DNA of 47,663 bases from Aquificaceae bacterium. GTDB taxonomy: Bacteria; Aquificota; Aquificia; Aquificales; Aquificaceae. The translations under genes were made by a program, and so were the position numbers. The stretch covers positions 1 through 47,663 of the forward strand of contig JALWEG010000015.1 in NCBI GenBank assembly GCA_027014155.1, read 5' to 3'. Position 1 is the stretch's first letter; each line of letters starts with the position of its first letter. Positions 15,798 through 23,808 of this stretch are shown piece after piece. The notes beneath the pieces were generated by a model that was not told where the DNA came from, ran no database searches, and saw only the letters and a program-made list of their open reading frames with translations.

Positions 15798-16920
15798 GTG
15801 AACCTTCAGGATATACGAATTTTCTGTAAAGGACAAAACCTGCTAAGGGAAAGCACACCATCAGCAGAGCCGAAAGCCTGTAATTGTCCTGGGTCATAAA
15901 CAGGAAGAAGCTCCAAATCAGCAGACCGCTCATGGAAGCTACACGCTCGGTCAGAGATAGAAATGATAGGCGGAGGGAAGCTTCCTGCTGGGGAAACTCC
16001 TCAAGTATATAAAGGCGTGAGGTAGTCCAGATGTGAGCTAAGGAAAATCCCGCCAAGAATCCTGCCGGCACTATCAGGGACTTGGGGGTTAAGGACAGCA
16101 GAAGCAAGAAGACTATCCAAAACAGGAACCCTGCCGGGAACACCCTCCTGACTCCCAAGCTGTCGGTTATGAGACCCCAGAAAACGCCCCCTATGACTCC
16201 CCCCAGAGCGGAAGTCCCTATGACCCTGTAAATCTCTACCTTCTCAAGGGAATAGACCTCACGCAGGTATATTCCCATCATGGCAATCAGTGTGTTGGCA
16301 ACCTCCGTTATGGAAAGGACGGCAAGTATTAGAAGCAAGAACCGCCTGTCTTTCAGAACCGCCTTCACGCTCACCTCCCTTGAGGACTGAGAGGGGTTGG
16401 GAATCGCAACAGCCGAAGGAATGAAGAAGAGCAGATAAATCAGGGCAACCACCAGGTAAAGGCCGGGTTCTTTTAAGCTTTGTGCCAGAAACAGGAGAGC
16501 TAAGGCGGAACCTATATAACCGAAGGAAACCCCCAGCCCCGAGACACCGCCGCGGCTTTCAAAGCTGAGGAGAAGGGAGTTGTAAAACACCAGTGCCTGC
16601 TGATGAAATACCGCCATACTCAGAAATAAAAGGAGTGCCAACATGGGCTTTTCGTAAGCCACCGCTATAGCTCCGCAGAGCAGAGCTGCGCCTAAGGCAG
16701 AGGCTACGAAGAGGTGCTTGCGAAGCGCTCTCCTGTCCGCCAGCTTGCCCAGGTTCAGTGCCACAAGGAAGGAAAAGAGGAAGGATAGTCCGTAGAGCAG
16801 GGAGTAAACCTTCGTGTCTATAAAGCGGGTTATGTATAGGGGAAAGAAGGTAGAGAACACCAAAGCTCCGAGCACGGTTTCGCCCACGTCAAACAGGGCG
16901 AAGGACAGCCCCCTCTTCAT
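15784..16920 (-). CDS. MFS transporter
   Basis: The 378-residue product has about 12 membrane segments and the MFS motif LGKLADRRALRKH between helices 2 and 3 (around residue 57-70). The layout resembles UMF1/Vps-type 'effluxer' MFS proteins. It is located directly upstream of the SpoVG-like gene and 9 nt from dapA on the same strand. The substrate is unknown. Confidence 0.85.
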   Translation of the reverse strand: MKRGLSFALFDVGETVLGALVFSTFFPLYITRFIDTKVYSLLYGLSFLFSFLVALNLGKLADRRALRKHLFVASALGAALLCGAIAVAYEKPMLALLLFLSMAVFHQQALVFYNSLLLSFESRGGVSGLGVSFGYIGSALALLFLAQSLKEPGLYLVVALIYLLFFIPSAVAIPNPSQSSREVSVKAVLKDRRFLLLILAVLSITEVANTLIAMMGIYLREVYSLEKVEIYRVIGTSALGGVIGGVFWGLITDSLGVRRVFPAGFLFWIVFLLLLSLTPKSLIVPAGFLAGFSLAHIWTTSRLYILEEFPQQEASLRLSFLSLTERVASMSGLLIWSFFLFMTQDNYRLSALLMVCFPLAGFVLYRKFVYPEGSHGGD

Positions 16921-16929
16921 TAGCGCTTT

Positions 16930-17814
16930 TCAGTTCACGAGGGGAAGGCCGTATCCCCTCAAAACCTCCCTCAACTTATCCTCGTTCTCTTTTTTCATAC
17001 CCGTCATGGGGAGCCTGAACTCCTTTTCGCACATTCCCATCATCCAGCAGGCTGTCTTCACGGGTATGGGGTTTGTCTCTATAAAGAGAGCTTTAAAGAG
17101 CTTCAGCAGACCAAGGTGCAGGCGCCTCGCTTTCTTGAAATCACCCTTAAGTGCCAGGCTCGTAAGCTCCTTTATCTCTTTGGGCATTATGTTGTTGGCT
17201 ACCGAAATCACGCCCTTGGCTCCTAAGGCCATCATGGGGAGGGTCAGGCTATCGTCTCCCGATAGGACGCAGAAGTTGTCCCCCAACCTGCTGACCAGCT
17301 CGGAGATTCTGTCCATGTTAGAGACCGACTCTTTAGAGCCGACCACGTTGGGATACCTGGATACCAACCGATAAACGGTATCTACCCCTATCTCAACTCC
17401 GGTTCTTGACGGTATGTTGTATAGGATTATGGGAATATCTACCTCTTCCGCCACCGCGCTGAAGTGTCTGTAAAGGCCCTCCTGGGTCGGCTTGTTGTAG
17501 TAGGGAACCACCAGTAGTGCGGCATCCGCTCCCACCTCTTTGGCGTGAGCGGTAAGGTGAACCGCCTCGTGGGTGGCGTTGGCTCCCGTGCCGGCGATTA
17601 CCTTTATCCTGCCCGCGGCGTGCTTTACCGCGAACTCAACTACCTTATCGTGTTCCTCAAAGGTGAGGGTGGGGGACTCGCCCGTAGTGCCGCACACCAA
17701 GATGGCGTCCGTTCCGTTGTCCACGTGGAAATCTATAAGCTTGCCCAGAGCTTCGTAATCAACCTCACCCTCTCTGAAAGGCGTGATTAGAGCTACTATG
17801 GAGCCTTCAAACAT
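16930..17814 (-). CDS. dapA: 4-hydroxy-tetrahydrodipicolinate synthase
   Basis: DapA condenses pyruvate and aspartate semialdehyde in lysine/diaminopimelate synthesis. The product has the TTGESPTLTFEEH motif, the Tyr of ILYNIPSRTGVE, and the Schiff-base Lys of VVGSKES. I chose ATG at 17814; the upstream ATG at 17841 would add nine odd residues. The 294-residue length is usual. A TAAAAT lies about 7-8 nt ahead of this ATG with no ribosome site. Confidence 0.97.
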   Translation of the reverse strand: MFEGSIVALITPFREGEVDYEALGKLIDFHVDNGTDAILVCGTTGESPTLTFEEHDKVVEFAVKHAAGRIKVIAGTGANATHEAVHLTAHAKEVGADAALLVVPYYNKPTQEGLYRHFSAVAEEVDIPIILYNIPSRTGVEIGVDTVYRLVSRYPNVVGSKESVSNMDRISELVSRLGDNFCVLSGDDSLTLPMMALGAKGVISVANNIMPKEIKELTSLALKGDFKKARRLHLGLLKLFKALFIETNPIPVKTACWMMGMCEKEFRLPMTGMKKENEDKLREVLRGYGLPLVN

Positions 17815-17865
17815 GCAGATAATTTTAACCCATGTTCTCACGCACCAATGTTATATTTATTTCCT

Positions 17866-18138
17866 ATGGTTAAGCAGGAAGACATAGTGGCCAGAAGCAC
17901 CGAGATAGAGATTTTGGGCGACATACACAGATGCCACGAGGGTGAGTATGCCAAGTTTTACTGTCTGAAGGTGAAAATAAAGTTTGATAACGGAGAAGAG
18001 AGGGAGTTCCTGATGCGTTCCCACGAAAGTCCCAAGAGCTTAGAGAACTTCATAAACAACAAGAAGGGTATAAAGGAAAAGACGGAGAAGTCCTACGTCC
18101 TGTTGAGAAACGGTGAGATTATGTACCTATACACCTGA
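17866..18138 (+). CDS. Hypothetical protein, 90 residues
   Basis: A small, charged, soluble protein with a beta-rich first half (EIEILGDIHRCHEGEYAKFYCLKVKI) and a helix with SLENFINNKK. No family is recognised. I chose ATG at 17866 rather than the in-frame start at 17848 because TATATT ends 8 nt upstream of it and there is no ribosome site, a pattern seen at several gene starts in this window. It is divergent from dapA and followed by the tusA-like gene. Confidence 0.7.
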   Translation: MVKQEDIVARSTEIEILGDIHRCHEGEYAKFYCLKVKIKFDNGEEREFLMRSHESPKSLENFINNKKGIKEKTEKSYVLLRNGEIMYLYT

Positions 18139-18164
18139 GAGCTTTTGGAATATATTTATGAGTT

Positions 18165-18413
18165 ATGCAAGAGGAGAAGGTTAATATAGACAGGGAGCTT
18201 GATATAAGAGGTGAGGTTTGCCCCTTCACCTTCGTCAAGAGCAAGCTGGTGCTTGAGCAGATGGAGAAGGGGGAAGTCCTCAGGGTTATAGTGGATTACC
18301 AGCCTTCGGCCGAGAGCGTTCCCAAAAGCATGAGGGAAGAGGGTCAGGAAGTTATAGCGGTGAACGAGATAGGACAAAACACCTGGGAGATAATACTCAG
18401 AAAGGCCAAATGA
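18165..18413 (+). CDS. TusA/SirA-family sulfur carrier protein
   Basis: The 82-residue product has the TusA fold, with the N-terminal strand ELDIRGEVCP followed by a helix. The single conserved Cys of the family carries a persulfide. Here the usual CPxP is CPFT, so the second Pro is missing; the Cys itself is kept. It overlaps the DsrE-like gene by 4 nt. Such pairs (TusA with DsrE/DsrF) move sulfur in sulfur-oxidising and thio-modifying pathways. TATATT lies 8 nt before the ATG and no Shine-Dalgarno is visible. Confidence 0.85.
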   Translation: MQEEKVNIDRELDIRGEVCPFTFVKSKLVLEQMEKGEVLRVIVDYQPSAESVPKSMREEGQEVIAVNEIGQNTWEIILRKAK

Positions 18414-18712
18414 GGGTTCTGATAGTTATAACCACCGTTCCCTTTGCCAAAGACTTCAACACCGTAAGCAACCTGATAAAAGCCTTCAAAGAGGCCGGGG
18501 ACGAGGTTAGCGTGTTCTTGGCTGGCAACGGAGCTTACTACCTGCAGCGTCCGGAGACCGCAGCCCTTTCGGAAATGGCGAGCTTCTTTTTTTGCTCCCA
18601 TTCGGCGCACGAAAGGGGTGTAAAGAGCGTTCCCGATTGGGCCAACAGCAGCTCCACTTACAACCTCTCCAAGATGCTATCGGAATACGACCGGGTGATA
18701 GTTTTCAATTGA
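18410..18712 (+). CDS. DsrE/DsrF-like sulfur-relay protein
   Basis: The 100-residue product has the DsrE-like start VLIVITTVPFAKDFNTV, an internal VSVFLAGNGAYYL strand-helix, and a Cys at SFFFCSHSAHERGV near residue 62 that could accept persulfide. A C-terminal strand with DRVIVFN closes the domain. Its ATG overlaps the tusA-like stop, so translation is probably coupled and the two are probably partners. Exact family is uncertain; a lone DsrE rather than a full dsrEFH set is present. Confidence 0.75.
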   Translation: MRVLIVITTVPFAKDFNTVSNLIKAFKEAGDEVSVFLAGNGAYYLQRPETAALSEMASFFFCSHSAHERGVKSVPDWANSSSTYNLSKMLSEYDRVIVFN

Positions 18713-18737
18713 ACTTAGACTCAAAGCTCCTTTCACT

Positions 18738-20147
18738 TCACTGTTTAACCACCCTCAAGACCTCCTCCGATGTGGTGATTCCCTCCCTTATCTTCCTTAT
18801 ACCGTCCCTGAGCATGTCCTCGTATCCTTTCTTTATAGCCAGCTCTCTTATGCCGTTGGCGTCTTGGTTCTGGGTTATGAACTGCTTAAGCTCGTCGTCA
18901 AACTCCAAGACCTCAAATATGGCCGTCCTACCCTTATACCCCGTTCCCAAGCACATATCGCAACCCCTGCCCCTGTAGAAGGTGAAGCCCTCCTCCAATC
19001 CCAGCTCCCTGATTTCTTCCTCGGAAGGCTCGTATCCCTCCCTGCAGTGGGGGCATACCTTTCTGACGAGCCTCTGAGCCACCACGCCCTCTATAGAGGA
19101 GGCTACCAGAAAGGGTTCCACTCCCATGTCCAGCAGCCGTGGAACGGCAGATACGGCATCGTTGGTGTGCAGAGTAGAAAGGAGCAGGTGTCCCGTCAAA
19201 GCAGCGTGAACCGCTATGTCCGCGGTTTCGGAATCCCTTATCTCTCCCACCATTATCACGTCTGGGTCCTGTCTGAGTATAGACCTGAGTCCCGCGGCAA
19301 AGGTTAAACCCACTTTGGGGTTTACCTGTATCTGGCTCACGCCCTTAATCTGATACTCCACAGGGTCTTCTATAGTGATGATGTTCTTGGTGGGAGATTT
19401 TATGTGTAGCAGCATGGCGTAGAGGGTGGTACTCTTACCTGCACCGGTGGGTCCCGTTATAAGAACTATACCGTAGGGTTTTTCCGCCAGTCTCTTTAGC
19501 TTCCTCTCGTTGCTCGGGGACAGCCCCAGCTCCTCCAGAGAGAGGAGTGCTCCGCTCTTGTCCAAGAGCCTCATAACCACCCTCTCTCCGAAGACCGTCG
19601 GAACTACGGAAACCCTGATGTCCAGGTCCTTCTTACCTATCTTCACCCTTATCCTTCCGTCTTGGGGAACCCTCTTTTCCGCAACGTTCAGGTTGGATAT
19701 TACCTTGATGCGCGACACCACCGACCTGTAGGTGGTGGGATTTATCTTCATTACCTCGTGGAGCATGCCGTCAAGTCTGAATCTGACAAGCGTCTCCTCC
19801 TCGTAAGGCTCAAAGTGAATGTCGGAGGCTCCTACCGTTGAGGCCCTTATCAGCAGGCTGTTTACCAGTTGAACCACCGGGCTGTCGTCAGAGCGCAGGA
19901 GCAGGTCTTCGCTGACATCTTCGTAAACCTCTTCCGGGTTCTCTATGTCTATGGATTCCTCTGAGAGTTTCTCCTGAAGCGCCTTTGCAAACTCCTCCTC
20001 GGAGATTACGGACAGCTTTACGTCTTTTCCCTTTATGAACCTTATCTCCTCCACCTTCTCCGGTTGAAAGTTCTCCGGAACCAGCAGCTCTAAGGTGTTT
20101 TCGTCTTCCCTGAGCGGTATAAGTCTGTATTCTTTGAGTATGTCCAT
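18738..20147 (-). CDS. gspE: Type II secretion / pilus assembly ATPase GspE
   Basis: The cytoplasmic ATPase that drives pseudopilus assembly. The 469-residue product has Walker A GPTGAGKSTT, the Asp box, the Walker B/His box MVGEIRDSETADIA, and a four-Cys zinc motif (CPHC and CDMC). The N-terminal GspL-binding region is short. I chose ATG at 20147: a longer frame to 20288 would run through gspC on the other strand. The start is 18 bp from gspC and shares an overlapping -10 core. PilB is an alternative name, but the gspC neighbour favours type II secretion. Confidence 0.93.
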   Translation of the reverse strand: MDILKEYRLIPLREDENTLELLVPENFQPEKVEEIRFIKGKDVKLSVISEEEFAKALQEKLSEESIDIENPEEVYEDVSEDLLLRSDDSPVVQLVNSLLIRASTVGASDIHFEPYEEETLVRFRLDGMLHEVMKINPTTYRSVVSRIKVISNLNVAEKRVPQDGRIRVKIGKKDLDIRVSVVPTVFGERVVMRLLDKSGALLSLEELGLSPSNERKLKRLAEKPYGIVLITGPTGAGKSTTLYAMLLHIKSPTKNIITIEDPVEYQIKGVSQIQVNPKVGLTFAAGLRSILRQDPDVIMVGEIRDSETADIAVHAALTGHLLLSTLHTNDAVSAVPRLLDMGVEPFLVASSIEGVVAQRLVRKVCPHCREGYEPSEEEIRELGLEEGFTFYRGRGCDMCLGTGYKGRTAIFEVLEFDDELKQFITQNQDANGIRELAIKKGYEDMLRDGIRKIREGITTSEEVLRVVKQ

Positions 20148-20151
20148 AAAG

Positions 20152-20161
20152 TAAAATTTTA
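20152..20161. promoter_or_regulatory. Shared palindromic -10 core of divergent gspE and gspC
   Basis: TAAAATTTTA is a palindrome that gives TAAAAT on both strands. On the plus strand it ends 8 nt before the gspC ATG (20166). On the minus strand its complement ends 8 nt before the gspE ATG (20147). If used, both mRNAs would start at or next to their ATG and RNA polymerase could occupy only one direction at a time. No good -35 match was seen; each would lie in the other gene's coding sequence. Confidence 0.5.
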
Positions 20162-20165
20162 AGGT

Positions 20166-20951
20166 ATGAGCATACTCCTTATCTCTCTCCCGGTTTACAT
20201 AGTCCTCCTCTTCTTGGTGGGATTGATGGCCTGGACTTACTGGATTAAGGAGAACCTGAATGTAGCGAATGTGCCGCAACTGAGACAAGAGAGACCCGAT
20301 TTAACCGCCTTGAAGGAAGGACTTTCCCGTATATTCCCCTCGGAAAGTGGGGAAGTGGTAGCTTCCAAGGGCAAGGCAAAAAACACAAAAGAGGTTAGGA
20401 TACAGCTCAAAGGCGTGGTCATCGGGGCAATAAACAGGGCCTTGGTGGTCATAGATGGAAAGGAAACCCTTATATCGGAAGGACAAGAAGTTAAGGGAGT
20501 TAAGTTGGTAAAGCTGTGGAGAAGGGGTGCAAAGTTTTCCATAAACGGCAAGGAGAGGGTGGTTTACATTCGCTCCGGGGACTCAAAGACCTCTGCTGGC
20601 AAACCTAACCTCCCACCGCCACCGCTCCCTCCCGGCGATGTCAGACTCTCAAGGAAGGATATACTAAGGGTTACCAAAGACCCCGGAATAATGTTCAGGG
20701 AAATCAGGTTGGTACCTTACGTAAGAAACGGCAGAACCGAGGGCTTTATCTTTGAGTGGATAAAGAGTGGCAGTCTCTTTGACAAGGTGGGGTTGAAGAG
20801 AGGAGACATTCTCGTTTCCATAAACAACATGAATATAAAGAGTGGGGAGGACGCCTTCAGGATACTCCAGACCCTCAGAAACTCGCCCAACCTGAAGGTG
20901 GTGGTTTTAAGAGGAGGAGTTAGGAAGGAACTGAACATAAGAATAGATTAG
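20166..20951 (+). CDS. gspC: Type II secretion protein GspC with PDZ domain
   Basis: GspC links the inner-membrane platform to the outer-membrane secretin. The 261-residue product has one N-terminal membrane helix (about residues 3-23) and a homology-region domain with VQLKGVV-like sequence (QLKGVVIGAINRALVVIDGKE). A Pro-rich linker (NLPPPPLPPGD) and a C-terminal PDZ domain follow, the latter with RNGRTEGFIFEWIKSGSL, VGLKRGDILVSIN and a final VVVLRGG strand. No Shine-Dalgarno precedes the ATG. The gene is followed by pepA after a 26-bp gap. Confidence 0.9.
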   Translation: MSILLISLPVYIVLLFLVGLMAWTYWIKENLNVANVPQLRQERPDLTALKEGLSRIFPSESGEVVASKGKAKNTKEVRIQLKGVVIGAINRALVVIDGKETLISEGQEVKGVKLVKLWRRGAKFSINGKERVVYIRSGDSKTSAGKPNLPPPPLPPGDVRLSRKDILRVTKDPGIMFREIRLVPYVRNGRTEGFIFEWIKSGSLFDKVGLKRGDILVSINNMNIKSGEDAFRILQTLRNSPNLKVVVLRGGVRKELNIRID

Positions 20952-20977
20952 ACTTAATAAACTCAGGAGGTTCGGCG

Positions 20978-22429
20978 ATGAAAGTGAAGGTGTCCGATGG
21001 TATAAAGGCCAAGACGCTGGTGGTGTTCATGGCGGAAGGTCAGGATTCCATGCCCGCCGGCTTTCCCGAAGGATTAACTAAAAAGGTAAAGAAGCTCAAA
21101 GAGCTGGAAGGGTTCAAGGGTAAAGAGGGACAGGTGGCCAAGCTTCAGGTGCTTGAAGACGGTGCCGACCTGGTTTACCTGGTAGGATTGGGTAAAGAGG
21201 ATAAGCTCTCCGAGGATACCTACCGCAGAGCCGCGGCCGTAGCGGTCAAGAGGCTAAAGAAGGACAAGGTTCAGACCGCCGATATCCTGCTGCCGGAGGG
21301 GGACAAAGAGAGCCTTACCCAAGCGATAACCGAAGGCCTAATTCTGGGAGATTACAGCTTTGATAAGTACAAGACCTCAAAGGAAGAAGAGGAGAAAATC
21401 CGGATAAAGGGGCTGAACGTAGTCGGAGGTTCCCAAAAGGCCCTTGAAAAGGGTGAAGTTCTCGCCAACTCTCAGATTTACGCCCGTAGCTTGGTTAACG
21501 AGCCCGGAAACGTTATCAACCCCATAACCTTAGCCCAGGAGGCGCAGAGGCTTGCGCAGGAGCTCGGTTTAGAGTGCAGGGTTTACGACGAGAAGGAGAT
21601 ACAAGAGATGGGAATGCAAGCTCTGTGGAGTGTGGGTAAAGGTTCGGCCACGCCTCCCAGATTCATACACCTTACCTATAAGCCTGAGGGCAAGGCTAAG
21701 GACAAAATCGTGTTTGTGGGTAAGGGGCTGACCTTTGATAGCGGAGGACTCAACATAAAAACGGGCAACTTCATGAGAACTATGAAGATGGATAAATCCG
21801 GTGCCTGCGCCGTCTTGGGCATAATGAAGGCGATAGCCGCACTCAAGCCCGATGTTGAAGTTCACGGGATTATAGGTGCCGCGGAGAATATGCCCTCGGG
21901 CAGCGCCTACAGACCTGACGACATAATAAAGGCTAAGAACGGCAAGACCATAGAGGTGGACAACACCGATGCGGAGGGCAGAATAACCCTCGCCGATGCA
22001 CTCTCTTACGCCTCCGAGCTAAAGCCTTCCAAGATTATAGACATGGCGACCCTTACGGGTGCCTGTATGGTGGCCCTTGGAGAGTACACGGCAGGCCTGT
22101 TTACCAACGACGAGGAGTTCGCTCGGGAGTTAAAAGATGTGGCCAAGAGGACTGGCGAGAGGGTCTGGGAGCTTCCGATGGACGACGAGAGGCTTAGAAA
22201 GCACATAAAGAACACCTTTGCCGACGTTCTGAACACGGGAGGAAGGTACGGGGGTGCCATAACTGCGGCCATGTTCCTGCAGGAGTTCGTGGACGAAGGT
22301 ATCAAGTGGATACACTTGGACATAGCGGGTCCCGCATGGTCTAAGGAGGAATACGCTTACTACTCTAAGGGTGGAACCGGCTTTGGCGTTAGAACCTGCG
22401 TTGAGTACGTCATGGAGTTAGACAAGTGA
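20978..22429 (+). CDS. pepA: Cytosol (leucyl) aminopeptidase PepA
   Basis: A two-zinc M17 aminopeptidase that trims N-terminal residues from peptides. The 483-residue product shows the metal ligands around MKMDKSGA and the family signature NTDAEGRITLADAL, with the catalytic Lys in TFDSGG/K and the Arg of the signature. AGGAGG lies a few bases upstream of the ATG (20978). It overlaps the start of the FAD oxidoreductase by 4 nt. The window gives no sign of a DNA-binding role. Confidence 0.97.
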   Translation: MKVKVSDGIKAKTLVVFMAEGQDSMPAGFPEGLTKKVKKLKELEGFKGKEGQVAKLQVLEDGADLVYLVGLGKEDKLSEDTYRRAAAVAVKRLKKDKVQTADILLPEGDKESLTQAITEGLILGDYSFDKYKTSKEEEEKIRIKGLNVVGGSQKALEKGEVLANSQIYARSLVNEPGNVINPITLAQEAQRLAQELGLECRVYDEKEIQEMGMQALWSVGKGSATPPRFIHLTYKPEGKAKDKIVFVGKGLTFDSGGLNIKTGNFMRTMKMDKSGACAVLGIMKAIAALKPDVEVHGIIGAAENMPSGSAYRPDDIIKAKNGKTIEVDNTDAEGRITLADALSYASELKPSKIIDMATLTGACMVALGEYTAGLFTNDEEFARELKDVAKRTGERVWELPMDDERLRKHIKNTFADVLNTGGRYGGAITAAMFLQEFVDEGIKWIHLDIAGPAWSKEEYAYYSKGGTGFGVRTCVEYVMELDK

Positions 22430-23808
22430 AAATTCTCATAGTCGGCAACGGGCCGGCGGCGGCCAGTGCCATAGAGGCTTTCAGGCAGGTAGATAAAGAC
22501 AGCCAGATAGTGGTCCTCTCCGACGAAGAGCACCCCACTTACGCGCCCAACTGTATGGAGAACGTGATAAGAAACGATATAACCTCCCAAGCCCTTTTTT
22601 ACAAGGGGGGGGAAGCCTTTTACGAAAGGTATAAGGTGGACTTCAAGCCAAAGAGGGAAGTGGTCAGGATAGATAACGTGAGGAAAGTGGTAATAACCAA
22701 AGATGGAGAAGAGGAGAGCTACGATAAGTGTCTTTTGGCGGCAGGAGCTTACGCCTTCGTTCCGCCCATAGATGGGGTCAGGCTTAAAGGAATAACCACC
22801 GCCAAGACCCTTGACGATGCGAGGAAGATACGGGAGTGGATACTTTCGGGCAGGATAAGAAGCGCTACCATAGTGGGTGCGGGTCCCATAGGGATAGAGG
22901 ACGCTCAAACCCTCAAGCACATGGGCCTTGATGTGGCCGTGGTGGAGATATTTGACAGGGTTCTCCCGAGGATGTTAGACAGGGAGATGGGCATAAGGTA
23001 TGCCCGCTTCCTTGAAGAGGAAGGAATAAGGTTTTACTTGGAGCATCAAGTTGTAGCTTTCCACGGCAAGGAGTGGGTTGAGGTGGTAGAGGTAAAGCCC
23101 CGTGGCTCGGACAAGAGCTTCTTTATAAAAACGGACCTTGTGATAATCTCAACGGGAGTTAGACCCAGAACTTACCTGGTGGAAGGTACTGACATAGCCG
23201 TGCACGTGGACAAGAAACTCGGCAAGCCCATAGGCGGCGTGGTTGTCAATAGACACCAGCAGACCTCAGACCCCGATGTGTACGCGGCGGGAGATATAGC
23301 CTCCGGGGTGGACGCCTGGGGAAACCACCGCTGGATTGCTCTCTTCCCTCCAGCGCAGCAGGCGGGAGCCGTGGCCGGCTTCAATATGGCGGGTAAAGAG
23401 GTTATCAACACGGGTCTGGTGGACTACAACGCCGTTAAAACTAAGGGCATAACCGCCGGTAGCGGCGGCGTGTTTGAGGACGCCGAGGAGTTCGTTTACA
23501 CGGAGCATGAGAACTACCTTATAAAGGTCTTCTTGAGGGAAGGTAAAGTTAGGGGCTACCAGTTCGTAGGCGTTCCCAAGGAGAGAAATCTAAACACCGC
23601 CAACCCCTTCTTAAAGAATTTGAACTCTTGGAAGGATAGGGTTATCTCCGACTCGGGTCTCGGACTTGAGGCCTCCGGAGTCCTTTTCCACACCTTCATA
23701 AAGCTAAACAGGGAGTTCAGGAGCTTGGATAGAAAGATGATTGAACACTTTCTGCTAAGAGCCGTAGGAAACCCTGCCTACGAAGTTCCGCTGTTTTCCG
23801 GGGAGTAA
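22426..23808 (+). CDS. FAD-dependent pyridine nucleotide-disulfide oxidoreductase
   Basis: The 460-residue product has an FAD site at the N-terminus (VGNGPAAASAIEAF), an NAD(P) site near residue 148 (ATIVGAGPIGIEDA), and the second FAD motif VYAAGDIASG. Cys43 in YAPNCMENV lies where NADH oxidases and CoA-disulfide reductases have a redox Cys, but the surrounding sequence differs. A C-terminal dimer domain follows. Start is GTG overlapping the pepA stop. The substrate (NADH oxidase, polysulfide or CoA-disulfide) is not settled. Its 3' end overlaps the opposite diguanylate cyclase by 31 bp. Confidence 0.85.
   Translation: MKILIVGNGPAAASAIEAFRQVDKDSQIVVLSDEEHPTYAPNCMENVIRNDITSQALFYKGGEAFYERYKVDFKPKREVVRIDNVRKVVITKDGEEESYDKCLLAAGAYAFVPPIDGVRLKGITTAKTLDDARKIREWILSGRIRSATIVGAGPIGIEDAQTLKHMGLDVAVVEIFDRVLPRMLDREMGIRYARFLEEEGIRFYLEHQVVAFHGKEWVEVVEVKPRGSDKSFFIKTDLVIISTGVRPRTYLVEGTDIAVHVDKKLGKPIGGVVVNRHQQTSDPDVYAAGDIASGVDAWGNHRWIALFPPAQQAGAVAGFNMAGKEVINTGLVDYNAVKTKGITAGSGGVFEDAEEFVYTEHENYLIKVFLREGKVRGYQFVGVPKERNLNTANPFLKNLNSWKDRVISDSGLGLEASGVLFHTFIKLNREFRSLDRKMIEHFLLRAVGNPAYEVPLFSGE

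Noticed and set aside
18738-20288. Longer gspE frame starting at 20288
   Set aside because: The extra N-terminal residues lie in the gspC coding sequence on the other strand and look random; ATG at 20147 fits the family.
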